This document shows positions 22,951-34,900 of a DNA stretch of 64,000 nucleotides, piece after piece. The position numbers were made by a program, and so were the translations under genes. Position 1 is the stretch's first letter, and each line of letters begins with the position of its first letter. This DNA comes from Pachyseris speciosa (taxonomy: Eukaryota; Cnidaria; Anthozoa; Scleractinia; Pachyseridae). Location of the stretch: positions 1,272,501-1,336,500 of the forward strand of contig JAEMWC010000013.1 of NCBI GenBank assembly GCA_016490735.1, written 5' to 3'. Below the pieces are notes generated by a model that did no database searches, was not told the origin of the DNA, and saw only the letters and a list, made by a program, of their open reading frames with translations.

Positions 22951-24770
22951 CCAGCACTTCTCTCAGACTGCAGCCATCGTTAGACTCACTCCCCCGTGTA
23001 GAGTCTCGCAGTGCACCCGTCGCACTAGCTTTCTTGTAAATTCGGCGTCTTCTGGTAGGTAAATGGCGTACTTTCCCTGAACAAGCCCGCGGCACTCCAG
23101 AAGCCCGTCATCATTTAGCTGCAGGTTCAAGCTTCTCTTGATTTGTGGATAGTTTGGCTGCTTTGTGGCTTGTTGTTGTACTCGTCTGAACCACTGCAAT
23201 TTCACACTCTCTAATTCTTCACCTGTTAGTGGACTTGACAGTCTCTTGAGTGACTTGCAATTGGCTATAAACCTGTTGACTCATGCAACAACCCTCAATG
23301 GGCATCATGTTTCTCTAGCAGTTCTTCAAATGGTTCAGTTGGAGGTTTAGGCTGTGCAACTGATAAAACTTCTCGCATGGCTTTGGCTTCGACTTCTGTC
23401 GCTGGGGAAGCTGAGTTCACTAGGTTGTGTCAAACTCTCGGGTAGCTAACCACTTAGGTCCATTCCACCAAAGCAATGATCCACTCACGGACCCCCCACG
23501 GCTAGCCAGGTCGGCTGGGTTTCTTCGGAGCTCACGTACCGCCACTCTATGTCAGCATGTGCTCTTGCTACCCGGTTCTGGACGGACTGCCTGTATTTCC
23601 TTCCTACCCGTATGCAATGAAGGGCAACAGTGCTGCCCAGCCACCCATACACCTTCGAGATCGGTAATCCCTCCATAGCTTCTCTCACATTGGTCAGCAA
23701 GCTCGTCACCATATGGCCGGCGACTAATTCAAGGAAGGGTTGGAAAGGCCTTCCTTTGCTAGCGCGCCTTAGCAGCTACCAGTCGTTGATTTGTTCCCGA
23801 CGTCTGTTTCACTACTGCACTGCGTAGACAACGGTGCCTACTCCTAGCTTACTCCGTCACCAAAGCTGTGCAGCTCGACATCTTGTAGCGGTTCTTGAAA
23901 GCTTGTGATTGACCTTGGCATTGACACTTCTAAAGGGAGGGACTGTTCCTATTTCTGCCATCTCCGTAGCAGCGGTCCTGTGAGTTTGGCATCCCAAGCT
24001 TGCTTTCTGTCACACACATATCTGAAGATAACCTTGCCTTCAAGTGTTACGGGTGAATCCAGGCCCAGAGGGTCATACGCCTTCGCAAGTTTGCTCAGCA
24101 CTCCCCTTTTTGATGGCGGGACGTCTTCATTCGGAAACTTCACAGTCAATTCATCTCTTTCTTAACCCAACCAAGGCCCAAAATGCTGGCTTTTACTTCC
24201 CCTGGCTGCTAGAGCTGCTACTTGGCAAACGTGAGATCTGTGTCTTTACTCTTGTCACCGTTCTCTCAGTCTAGTTCTGTGACGTTTGCTGATGCCATTT
24301 GTGTCAGGTGAAACTGGCATCTTCAATGATTTCAATAGCGTGTTCCTTACGATACTTCGCCTGCTTAACTGTCGCCCCTGCCGATGGCAGGTCACCAACG
24401 TTGAGGTTTTTCCGGAGCTCTGATATCAACTCTGGCATCTTGGGTTACCATGTTCCGAGATGGCACTCTATGACTCCCCCAAGCAGAAATGGCGAACCGA
24501 AGAGCGCTCTCGTAAACCTCAGTGTTTCGAGCTCCGAGTTCTCGTCTTTCCTCCAATGAAACCTAAGCGCGTCCTTGTCTTGTTTTTTGATGCGCACTTG
24601 AAGGAATGCTTTCTTCACATCTCCGGCCACTGCTACTGGGTAAGACCTCTGGTAAACAAGGACATCCCATAGCTTGTTCTGTAGTGAAGAGCCAGCGTTT
24701 AGACAGTCGTCTAAAGATGGTGCTGACTGGTAAGCTCTTGCAGACACGTCGTAAGCATTGCGCATTTTGG
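22951..24770 (-). pseudogene. BEL/Pao reverse transcriptase and RNase H remnant
   Basis: Going down the minus strand: RT fingers/palm (SLDDCLNAGSSLQNKLWDVL and GDVKKAFLQVRIKKQDKDAL, 24445-24765), then the palm active-site position at 24391-24402 reading NVGD where the family has YVDD. Next come the connection (KRGVLSKLAKAYDPLGL, 23949-24149), RNase H-like sequence (VYGWLGSTVALHCI, 23485-23712) and the integrase zinc-binding start (ETLHGGVSL, 22963-23205). The loss of the first catalytic Asp of the YVDD pair plus several frameshifts make it dead. Confidence 0.75.
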
Positions 24771-25720
24771 TTGACTCAGCATTTTACTGTACTACTGGCT
24801 TGTGTGGGATGTAGAATTCAACCCATGGGAAGGTTTGTCGGCCTTCTCGATAACTCCTTGTTTCCTCTGCTCTCTTATTATGTATTGTCGTACTGTTCTA
24901 TTTGTTCCTCTAGATTCAATTTGCGAGCTAAAGAGCGCAGCCGTTGTAGACTTCCGTGCTCGTTTCTCGGCAAAGATGACCGATCTCCCTTCCTCGGCAA
25001 TCCCGTCTCATACCACCCCTCTTCACTCCTCACTAGTTGTTCCTTGAACTCGCTGTAAGCCACTTGCTGGTCGTGAAGGGCGTTGTCTGCTAGTCCTAGC
25101 ACGTCAAGTCGGCAAAATTTTTCGTATTGTACTTGGCTCGAGCATCATTGAGTTCAGGTCGAATTCTTGCCCAGGAGACATAACGAACCAGCCTAGTTTG
25201 GTTAGTTCGGCGACAGGCTTTCCATCTTTTCCTATGAGCGGTCGATTTTCGGTCTTGATCCTTGTATATGCTCCGGCGCCGAGAACCACGTGTACCGGAA
25301 GTCGAGGTTTAGTATCACAGTCGCGCATTCTGACGCCTTTCAACTGAGGGTATTTCGTGATCAGGGAATGATAATTAGGGTTATATATAGTCAACAGCTC
25401 TCCTTTGTTCACATTAATCAAATTGACATTCATTTTGAAATTTCCACAGATGGATTGAACACAGGCCTCGTATGTTTCTAGGCGACACAGCGATGTTCCC
25501 AGCAGCATGTCGACTTGTCTGACTTTAACATCAACTGGTTTCCGTGCGAGCAAGATCTCCTCTAATACCTAGTAATGTTTCCTGTGTCATCGACACGTTT
25601 CCATTCACTTGATCCAATTTTCCTATTGTTTCTAAGGACTGTACACAGAATGTTAAGCGATCCGTAAACTCGTGAATCTTTTTCACATTTACGCCAGAAA
25701 TAACTGGCAGCTCCAAAATT
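24771..25720 (-). pseudogene. BEL/Pao gag C-terminus and aspartic protease remnant
   Basis: 25531-25716 reads HEFTDRLTFCVQSLETI and NVSMTQETLLGIRGDLAR, typical of the gag region just before protease. 25104-25553 holds the DUF1758-type protease, with VHVVLGAGAYTRI, GKPVAELTKLGWFVMSPG and the linker to RT. The polyprotein is cut by frame changes on both sides. Confidence 0.7.
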
Positions 25721-25897
25721 TCTCTATTGTAAGCTTTAATGATTTCAGAATCTTTCCCATACTTAAACTATAAAATGCTTATCGCACGCATGTATCCCTC
25801 TGATGAGAATGGGAGAGCTTCGACGGATACTCTGACTTTCGGAACCAAGAGCTCCTATAGATACGAAAACTATCTTACACCAGCAATCGCCGCTTTG

Positions 25898-26242
25898 TCA
25901 ATGGACGCGGAGAACTGCGCCCAGAATCGTGGCCAATCTTGAAACGTTCCATTGAACTTTGTGATGACCAATTTCGGTAATTTCGCTCCATTGTGGTTGC
26001 CACAGCGCCTTTAGCACCGATAAATCACCAGCTCGCTGACCTTGTGCGGTCTTGGCTTCTTTCAACTCGGTTTCGAAGTACAATCTTGTCTCGTACAGTT
26101 TCCCTTCATAGCGCAATTCGTCTTCTCGAAGCTTGTCACTTTTTTCCATCTTGACACTTCCAGCCCATTCCCTAAGGCGCAAAACATCCTCGTCAGCCTC
26201 AGCGATCTTTGCCTCAAATTTCATCGCTAAACAAGTTTTCAA
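25898..26242 (-). pseudogene. BEL/Pao gag, part downstream of the LINE insertion
   Basis: Contains AKIAEADEDVLRLREWAGSV and YEGKLYETRLYFETELKEA, the charged coiled coil of BEL/Pao gag (DUF1759-type). It is the continuation of gag sequence at 30829-31200, separated from it by the LINE. Confidence 0.7.
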
Positions 26243-26877
26243 GTTTCAAGTTCAAGTTTCAAGTTTATTAAGAAAAATTGAGAAAATACAAAATAGGATG
26301 TACCACTGCTCGCAGTTAGCTATAGCTATTCGACGCGAGCAGTGGCTTGACACTAAGTAGAATAATTACAATAACAATACAATTAAAATACTGAGTAGAA
26401 TTAATTATTATCGTACAATACATTAAAATAAGCTGAATACTTGATACAAAGTGAATAATTACAATTACAATACAATTACAATACTAATACATTACAATAC
26501 ATTAAAATAAGCTGAATACTAAATACAAAGTGAATAATTACAATTACAATACAATTACAATACTAAGTAAAATTAATTATTATCGTACAATACATTAAGA
26601 TAAGGTGAAAACTGAATACTGACTGGTATTAATAACATTTAGGAAAAACAAAGATTCTCAGGAGAAAAAAGGCAGATTACATAAGAAGCTGGAAGGATAA
26701 TGTAGATAGAAAGCTAATAGAATGAACTGAGTTTAGTTTTCAAGACATATTCAAATCCAATAGATCAATATACTCATTCGCCTCCGAGAGTTTCTGAAGG
26801 AGCATATTGTGAATGTTGCGTTTAAAAATTTCACTTTAGGCATTTGACGAATTTCATTAGATAGGTTATTCCAGACT

Positions 26878-29800
26878 CTAACACCGTTTCTTGAAAAAAT
26901 ACATGTTTTGCTTGTCTAATCTAGAGTATTCGAGAAAGAACTTGCCTCTTGTTGATGATCTTGTGTTATGTGAATGAATATTATGTTGGTAATTAAATAA
27001 ATTACTTATTTGAGGTGGCGATGTGTTATTTGAGACGTCATACATTAAGACGGCAACTGACTTGAAGTAAAGAAGATCTAGGGGTAGTAGACTGGATGAA
27101 ATGAAGAAGGGTACTGCGTGAGCTCTATAATCACCAAAAAACATGAGGCGAAGGGCACGTTTCTGAAGACATAGGATTTTGTTTCTGTGGATTTTGTCTG
27201 CTCGGCCCCACGCTGTTATACCATATAACAAATAGGGTTGAATCAGCGATCTGTATATATGTTGTAAAGTATTAAGTGGTACGAAATGTCTTAGCCTAGC
27301 AATAATGCCAATCGATGTGCTTATTTTAGAGGCTATATGTAAAATGTGATGTTTCCAAGAGATGTTCTCATCAATAAACACGCCTAAATATTTAACATAA
27401 CTTTTACGTTCCAAAGATGTGTAAGAGTTGGTATGATGGTTGAATATTTTTTAATTAACTTCGTATTTGACACTTTTTTGTCTTGGTCGAAAAATAACGT
27501 AATTAGATTTTTTTAATGTTTAGAGACAATTTGTTCGCTATTAGCCAGTCGTAAAGCTTACAGAGCTCATCGTTTACCGTAGATTCCAGGGATTTTAGGT
27601 TTTTATCTGCATATAAAAAATTCGTATCGTCTGCGAATAGGTAAAACTTCATTCGGTTACAACTGTTACAAATATCATTTATATAAACAAGAAAGAGCAG
27701 AGGCCCTAGGACTGATCCTTGGGGAACTCCAGATAATACTGTCGCTTTCTTAGATATATTTGAGGGGCCAAATTCAGTCATTTGCTTGCGACTAGTAAGG
27801 TAGGAAGTAAACCAATCATTCACAATCCCGCGTATACCATAATGTTCAAGTTTCTTTAAACGTATTGAGAGGTCGACTGTGTCAAAAGCTTTTTGCAAAT
27901 CAATAAATATTCCGCAGGTGTACAGCTTTCTATCCATATTAGTTTGAATCTGATTGGTGATTTCCAAAATAGCATGTTCAGTGGACCGCTTTTCACGAAA
28001 TCCATACGGTGAATCATAGAGAATACTGAACTTTTCAATAAATGATTTCAAGCGAATGTACATCATTTTTTCAAAGATTCGGTTGAAGACTGGAAGTAGT
28101 GATATGGGTCTGTAATTGGATGGGTCAGATTCGTCATTGGCTTTGTGGATTGGGATTACTTTAGCAAGCTTTAATTTAGTGGGATATATTCCATATTCAA
28201 CCGACTTGTTGATTAGTACAGATAGGGGGTGGCTCAGAATATGTCTTGCTGATCGCAAAACGCGAGTGGGGAAAGAATACAATCCATGAGCCTTGTTTAA
28301 TGGCGTGTTTCTTAATTTCGGACTCAATTTCAGTTTGTGTTACTGGATTGAAAAAGAAAGAATCAGCATTACGTGATTTTGGAAGATAATCAAACAATTC
28401 CTTCCGCGGGTTTGGCATTTTGGAAGCTAGCTTTTTACCAATTGAGGAAAAATACTCATTCATAATGTCAGGAAGGTCTGAGGAGTTGTATGAGATTTCA
28501 TCATATCCCAGGCGTTTAAGCGAGGTGATATGTTTGATAGCTTTACGTTTGCGACCTAAAAGATTGTTTATACCTTCCCAAGTCTTTTTAATGTTATTTA
28601 GGTTATCTTCGAAATAGTTGTGGAAAAAATTCCTTTTACTTATTCGTGTGAGCATCAGTATTTTGTTACGATAAACTTTGTAGGTTTTACTGTCACCAGA
28701 ATAATAGAGTGAATTCTTGATCTTAATTGATCTTCTGATGCCTTTTGTTATCCAGGGTTTTTGTTGATTTCTTAGACTGCGTTTTGAAATTGGCTTTAAT
28801 GGGGCGTGCATATTGAGGAGCTTTTTCAGTTTATTGTGAAATGTAGAGAATGATTTGTTTATGTCTGTCTTATTACAAATTGTACCCATTAAGTCAATTT
28901 CAGATAGCTCACTAGGAACTTTGTTTCCGAGTAGTTTGAGAAGTCACGAGTTAGCCGCTTAGATTTTGATTGATCACAGAGATCTCGATTAGTACAAAAG
29001 TTTAGTATACAAAATTGAGAAAAGTGGTCTGTTAGATCCGAAACTATGTTTCCACTACAGATACTATATTCTAGACTGTTGATAAAGATGTTATCAATTA
29101 ATGAGTAAGAGGTGTTGTGAACTCTTGTTGGTTTGTCAATTGTCGGAGTCAAGTTCAGGCTTTGCAAAGATAGCATAAAATTTTGCGCGTGAGTACTAGT
29201 ATGAACATGGAGAAGATTTATATTAAAGTCACCCATAAGAATAATCTGTTTTCCAGTGGCGCTAAGCTTTTCCATTGTCGAATCAAAATATTCCTGAAAA
29301 CGCTCAGGGGAATTATGCTGCCTATACAATACTCCACATATTATGTTTGTACTTTTGGGAAGATGTAATTCGATAAAGAGTGCCTGGAAGGCTTCATTAG
29401 AACACCTCTCTATTGTTTGATATTGAAATCGCTCATCAAGTACATGCCTACACCCCAGCTGAAAGATGCGTTGGCAGGTATTCAAAACTATAATTCAAAA
29501 TCGAAGGATTAAAATCTAGGTTCTCAGTCGAGCTGTTTATTCTTGTTTCTGTTACGCCTATGACATTAAAATGAAAATCTAGTTCATCTAATAAATGAGT
29601 TTGAAAATTTTCTAAATTACGTTTTAGGCTGCGGATATTTGTGTGCATAAACGAAATATTAGAATCTGGATAGGGATTAGTAGCAAACTTACTTTTTTGA
29701 TCACAAAAACTATGTGGAGAGAAGTATTTACATCTTGTATTAGAGTAATAAGTGTTAGAATCAGAGCTTCTATCTAAAAATGTATTCAGAGTAAATAAAT

Positions 29801-29987
29801 CAAGGTCGTAATAACTTGGGAGACGGTCAAGATATTTTTTGGTAGGAAGAGAGGAACTAAGAGTATTATTAAATTGGCCATGTGCGGAAATTAGATCGCT
29901 GTAATTGAAGTATGGAAGCTCGCTTAGGAGTGTTTTATTTACCTTAGTAGTTTGTTTGTTAATTTTCTTGTGAAGTATTGACATCAT
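26878..29987 (-). pseudogene. LINE ORF2: endonuclease and reverse transcriptase, frameshifted
   Basis: 29448-29987 starts the APE-type endonuclease (ISFMHTNIRSLKRNLENF, VIGVTETRIN). 28889-29485 continues it (QIILMGDFNINLL, SYSLIDNIFIN, SDLTDHFSQF). 28197-28889 is the linker. 27503-28327 holds RT (NYRPISLLPVFNRIFEKMMY, AFDTVDLSIRLKKLEHYGIR, GVPQGSVLGPLLFLVYINDI, catalytic FADDTNF). 26878-27414 is the C-terminal part (VKYLGVFIDENISWKHHI). These lie in changing frames, with breaks near 29450-29485, 28890-28915, 28197-28330 and 27415-27503. RT catalytic residues are kept, so decay is by indels. Confidence 0.82.
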
Positions 29988-30798
29988 CAGAAGATCCTAA
30001 GCGAGCTGTGAGACTGGACAAGTCGGTTGAATTTTTAATGGCGATCGGACGAGAGTTTTCATTTTTCTGCAGCCAGATGGTTGAGTTCTTGGCCCAACAA
30101 AATGAGAAGAGAAATCTTTCCTTTATTTTCTTGGCGTCAGATAATAAACTCTGCAGTCGTGGGGAGAGGTGATCGTAGATAGCGGCATGTTCTAAAGATG
30201 AGCTTTCTCGGAGACCAATATCAGCAGGAACGATCCTGTTTACTTCTCGACGGGCTGCCATAACACTTTCGCGGGCGATGCGCCGAGTAAATTTACAAAT
30301 AATCGGTTTCGGTCGACCATCAGGCGTGTTACGAGATGGCACTCGATGGGCAATGTCAAGGTCATAAGGATGAATTTCAGCTCCAATTTTATTGAAGATT
30401 CTCATGCAAAGTTCCAGCGTATCTCCGGCGCTTTCTCGTTGCTTAACTTCAGGAACGCCCACAAGCTTGATGTTGTATGAATACAAATATTCCAATGCTT
30501 GATACAATGAAGACGATATTTTATTCGCTTGAGATGACAAGTGTTTCAAAGATTTTACAATAAGAGACATCCTGTCGTTAACATATTTCTTAAAGTCTTC
30601 TTGGATGCTGTTCGGAGTTGCCGTATTGTTTCCCTCATCGGTGCCTTCAGATGAACTGGCATGGCCGCCATTTCGTTCAGCTTTAACTTCGTCTCGCAGG
30701 TTGCGTAAATCAGCACAAATTTCTTGAATCTTATCTTTTAACTTGTCATTTTCCAGTTTCAATGATTGGACTGTGTCTTTTTGGTCAAGGTTCAGCAA
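29959..30798 (-). CDS. LINE ORF1 RNA-binding protein
   Basis: 279-residue open frame. The N-terminal ~45 residues are heptad-like coiled coil (SLKLENDKLKDKIQEICADL). The middle has an RRM-like L1-ORF1 core (YNIKLVGVPEV, then DIAHRVPSRN). The C-terminal part is basic. Such proteins trimerise and coat LINE RNA. The frame is open, unlike ORF2, and its end overlaps the start of ORF2 by about 30 nt in another frame. Confidence 0.7.
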   Translation of the reverse strand: MLNLDQKDTVQSLKLENDKLKDKIQEICADLRNLRDEVKAERNGGHASSSEGTDEGNNTATPNSIQEDFKKYVNDRMSLIVKSLKHLSSQANKISSSLYQALEYLYSYNIKLVGVPEVKQRESAGDTLELCMRIFNKIGAEIHPYDLDIAHRVPSRNTPDGRPKPIICKFTRRIARESVMAARREVNRIVPADIGLRESSSLEHAAIYDHLSPRLQSLLSDAKKIKERFLFSFCWAKNSTIWLQKNENSRPIAIKNSTDLSSLTARLGSSDDVNTSQEN

Positions 30799-30828
30799 AT
30801 TTTGAGTCTCAAAAACTAATCAAGAGTG

Positions 30829-31200
30829 AAGAGCTTCGAAATAAGCGTCTTGCCTGCTACGCACACATGCACAAACTCTTGACTTCTTCGGCATTTCTTT
30901 TCGCGACTAACTTTAACCCTTCGAGGTTGCTCTTTACTTGATCAGCTTCCCATGATAATTCCTTTAACGCGTTTATGTGCCTCTCAACTGCGTCGCTGTT
31001 GCCGCTTTGGATTATCTTCTCCGTTCCTTATTATCTTATCTCTCGCGAACTGAAGTTGAAGCAGTTTCGTTTCTAACAACGCATTTGCGTTATCCATGCT
31101 TCCACTCACATGTCAAAGTGTTTCGCACAACAACGCACACACACAAAAAAGGAGAACAATCCCTTCTCCTTGATCCAGTGTCCCGTCGGAAGTGCCACTT
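30829..31200 (-). pseudogene. BEL/Pao gag N-terminal part and primer-binding site
   Basis: On the minus strand, VERHINALKELSWEADQVKS matches the start of BEL/Pao gag. Next to the LTR (about 31181-31197) the minus strand reads TGGCACTTCCGACGGGAC, a TGG-starting 18-mer in the position of a tRNA primer-binding site. The plus-strand ORF 30977-31339 is a shadow. Confidence 0.6.
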
Positions 31201-31459
31201 TGTCGCGAACGGCTCCCTTGCCTTACGAATTCCACGACAATTCACTGTGGTTGATCAAAGTACTTTAATCACAGCACACTGGGATGACGATCCCAAAATC
31301 ACAATATTCACTGTTCGCGTTCTCTTCCCGACTACATAGAAAAACCTCCTTACTTTTAACTTAAGCAATTATATATCGGTTTTATTTTTTGCCATCTGTC
31401 TTACCTCGCTGAGTTTTGTGGGCAAAAACTGCTCTCAATTGTGAAATCAGAAGTAAACA
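31201..31459 (-). repeat. BEL/Pao element, upstream (5') LTR, outer end unclear
   Basis: Starts TGTCGCGAACGG on the plus strand and shares a block of about 110 bp with 21257-21643. The outer ~120 bp match poorly, so the end at 31459 is set by length only. It abuts the hairpin at 31463, which may have replaced the true LTR end. Confidence 0.55.
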
Positions 31460-31462
31460 AGT

Positions 31463-31563
31463 AGTATAGTCGGATTCAAACAAATACTACCTTACCCCGC
31501 ACCCTCGTCGCCTCGCTCCTCGGGTGCGGGGGTCGGTTGTATTTGTTTGACTTCGCCTATACT
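31463..31563. repeat. 101-nt near-perfect hairpin at the edge of the Polinton-like region
   Basis: AGTATAG at 31463-31469 pairs with CTATACT at 31557-31563. Arms continue through TCAAACAAATAC/GTATTTGTTTGA and CCCCGCACCC/GGGTGCGGGG with few mismatches; the loop is GC-rich (TCGTCGCCTCGCTCCTC). It sits exactly where composition changes from AT-rich retroelement to GC-rich virus-like DNA, so it may be the terminal repeat of that element, folded back. Confidence 0.7.
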
Positions 31564-31591
31564 TTTACCGTCGAACAACCCCACACCAACC

Positions 31592-31852
31592 ATGACGCGC
31601 GGACAATTAGAGAGAGGCGGGTGCATGGTAACCACGATGGGAAACAAACCGCAGAGAGGGCCAACCGTCGGCAACAGGGCGCGGGGTATTAGAAAAAGGA
31701 GGGCGGGGGGTATCCACGAGCCATCAGCAATGGGGAAAGGCCGCGGAAAGAGAGCCAATGCATCTTCACCCCAAGAGGGGGGAGGTTTTAACAAGAAAAA
31801 TCGTGACCCGTTATATAGGAAGGGGGCCAACTCGAAGCCAACGGAAGATTAG
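31592..31852 (+). CDS. Gly/Arg-rich basic ORF upstream of the polymerase
   Basis: From the Met at 31592 a short frame rich in Gly, Arg and Lys (MTRGQLERGG, then GNKPQRGPTVGNRARG) stops with TAG at 31850-31852. It is GC-rich like the polymerase frame that follows. It could be a small basic gene or the decayed N-terminus of the polymerase protein; I recognise no family. Confidence 0.35.
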   Translation: MTRGQLERGGCMVTTMGNKPQRGPTVGNRARGIRKRRAGGIHEPSAMGKGRGKRANASSPQEGGGFNKKNRDPLYRKGANSKPTED

Positions 31853-31998
31853 ATCGATTTGGAGGCGCGCTTCGCCTTTTTGGACAGTGTGTTTGCAAAC
31901 GCCTTGCAGCCAGTGTTTTCTCCCCGCAGAAGGGCATTGGGAGGAGTGGTGGGCGGCCCGTTGGTTATTTTTGCAGAAACAGTTTCCCCCAACGTGCA

Positions 31999-34900
31999 GT
32001 GCGACACCCACCCCCCATTCTTCGCCCGTACCAGCCACCCCGGCCTTCACCCCCACCCCGACGAAGAACCGCCAAGCAAAAGAAGCTGGCCGAGTTGCTA
32101 CGTGAGTTTGAAACACCAACCAAAAGGCGGAGAGCTGCGGCCAATTATCAGCAAGATCTTTGGTATTTGGGCCAAACAGAATTTGGGATTGAGGAGGATA
32201 GTCGGGGGAGGAGTTACATTCTTTGGAGCGCGTTGGACGGTTTAGAAAACAACCAAATAACAAGACTTATGGAAAAGATTGGGAATAATGTCAACACGAC
32301 GTTTTACTTGAGATACACAAATAATTTTCGGTTGCGCAACATCGAGGACGGTTCGTTCATGGTGTACGCTGACAATACCGAAAACGGCTCCCCTGGTTTC
32401 ACTCTCTGAGGGAGGCCGAGGGCTGGTTGAGGAAAAAGGAAAAGGCGCGTATGGAGCTTCGGGAAATCCCGCAGCCGAACACGTAATGGGTGTTCGAAGA
32501 TTTCTTCCGAGTGGATCTCAAGACTGTGCTTGACCTCCAGCCGTTGGTTGGCACGGGGCCACTCCCGGCTTGGCTGCGCAACTTGGCCCACGGCCGCTCG
32601 ATTGTCGCGCTTGACACTTTTCACGACAACCTTTGATTCTGGCGCTGCTTGGCTGTGCACCGCGGCGCAATACCGGACAGAAGCACCAACAAAGCCCGCG
32701 AGTTGGCTCAGAGTTATTTCCAGCTTTCCGCCTCCCCAAACGACTGTCGTGGAACGTCACTGGACGAGTTGGAAAAAATCGAAAGACATTTCAATCAGGG
32801 GTTGCCCGCTTCGCAGTGGCTTGGCGTCCGCGTTTACGAGCCTGCGGAAGTTGAAGGAAACGTTGTGTGGTCCTCTGGCGGAATCCAACCAATCAGCTAA
32901 AGAATATTCTGACAAATGGGGTTTACGAAGGACACGCGTTCTACATCCGGGACATTTCAAAACTCGCACATGTTTAAGTTTGCCCCCAGTGAAACGCGAG
33001 ATTCACGAAAAACTCGAACCACTTCCGACATGCGAACGACAGGTGCACAAAAGGAGAAACCAAGGTCGTCTGCGCAGCCGGACAACTTGAGAAAAAACAG
33101 ACGTGTTTTGAGAGGGCGTTCTTCCCAAAGACTCCCTTCTCACGCACCGCTACACGCTTGAACAAGAGGCGCGCAAACGCAAAACCCACATTCATCACGC
33201 GGTGTGTGGGTATGGGGGTGAGTGTTGGATTGAAGGAGCGCCAATGGATGGGTTCGATCCCACAACCAAGACCGTGTTTCTGTTCCACGGTTGTTGTTTT
33301 CACGGGTGCCGCAGGTGTCACCCAGAAAACCGCAGGGTGACAATCGAAAAGGGGAGAAATGGCAACAAGATAACACTGGAATCGCGGTTTGAAGCCACTG
33401 AAAAAACGTACCGCGAAACTGCTCGAGGCCGGCCTCGAAGTTGTGGAGATGTGGGGGTGCGAAGTTGGGCCTCTGCGAGGCGACCTCCTGCCCGAGCCCT
33501 TCACGAAAAGCTACCCCCACATGATCCTGTATGACTTCGAAGCATTTGGAGACTGCAACCGTCGAAAGGCCCCCACACCAGCCCTGACGATCGAAAACGT
33601 GCATGTGCCGATCTCCGTTTCCATCGGAGACACACTGGAACTAGAGCCCACGCACATTTGCGATAATGACCCATACATTCTGATCCAACGCTTCTTTGAA
33701 GAGTTGGCGCGGAGGGGAAGAAACATTCGAGCGGCGGTGCGGGCCGAGTTCCTGCCTTCCAAAATTGGGTTCCTTCCCAAAAAGCAGCGGGGGCTTATCG
33801 AAGACTGGTGCAACCAGGTCCCAACCCTCTGTTTCAACTCTGGAAATTATGACTTGAATCTCACCAGGAAACACTTCGTGGGGCGGCTGACCGATATGAC
33901 CAAAAAACCCACCGTTGCGAAAAGAGCCAACAAGACGATGTACATTACCACACCTGGATTTCGATTTCTCGACATCGTCAGCTATCTCGGCCAAGGAACC
34001 AGCTACGACAAATGGGTAAAAGCTTTCGTGTGCGAGGGGGAAAAATCATGGTTCCCATACGAGTGGTTTGACACGCCCAACAAGCTCGATTTCGAAGGGT
34101 CCCACCCTACTCCGAGTGGTATTCCAAACTGTATTGTCAGTACGTGATGACGCTGGATGAATTTGCACGGTGTCAACGCCTGTTCAAAGAAAAGGGTATG
34201 CGGACCTTCGCAGATTGGCTGCGGTATTACACCAACTTGGACGTAGCGCCAGGGGCTGGTAGCCCTGAACAAAAGGCGGGGTTTCTACTCGGACAAAGGC
34301 ATTGACATTTTGAAAGACGCGGTGTCGATCCCCGGGGTCAGCATGCATTATCTCCTTCGGAGTGCAGTCGAAAGAGGGGCCGAGCTGTGGACGCCGGGGG
34401 AAGAGGCCTACGAGATGTTGAAAGGCGCGGTAGTTTGCAGGCCAAGCATCGTTTTCACAAGGTACCACGAAGTGGGGGAAACCAGCATCCGCAGCCACCA
34501 AGTCGCGAGCCCCCACCGGTGCTGGAAAATCGTGGGATACGACGCCAACGCTTTGTACCTATCGTCAATGCTGCAAGACATGCCCTGCGGAAAGGAAAGG
34601 GTCGTACAATTCGAAGAGGCAGCCAGAGAGGCGCCGGGTTTCACGCGAAGGCTTCAAGTGGGAGCCTGGTTTGGTTTCGCCGAAGTGGACATCGTGATTC
34701 CCAGGCCGCTGTGGCCGAAATTCGAGGAGATGTGTCCGTTCTTCGTTAACCAGCAGGTGCCCACCGAAGCTGTGCCTCAACACATGCTGGATTACCTGCA
34801 GCGCACCGGCAGAGGCCGCTCAGACGGGAAAAAGCTGGTGGGCGCACTGGCCGCGGAAAAAAATGTTGGTCTTTGCCTCCCTGTTGAAATGGTACGTCGA

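Larger units (their letters stand above)
26236..30828 (-). mobile_element. CR1/L2-like LINE inserted in the BEL/Pao gag
   Basis: Minus-strand non-LTR element with ORF1, endonuclease and reverse transcriptase in order, ending at its 3' side (26236-26270) in short CTTGAAA-type tandem repeats as in CR1/L2 LINEs. The 3' untranslated part (26270-26870) has AT-rich internal repeats (ATACAATTACAATAC). No clear target duplication was found. Gag sequence lies on both sides, so the LINE is younger than the BEL/Pao element. Confidence 0.8.

Noticed and set aside
22290..23039. 249-codon plus-strand ORF
   Set aside because: Opposite strand of BEL/Pao integrase and RNase H sequence; no family pattern of its own and several minus-strand motifs lie under it.
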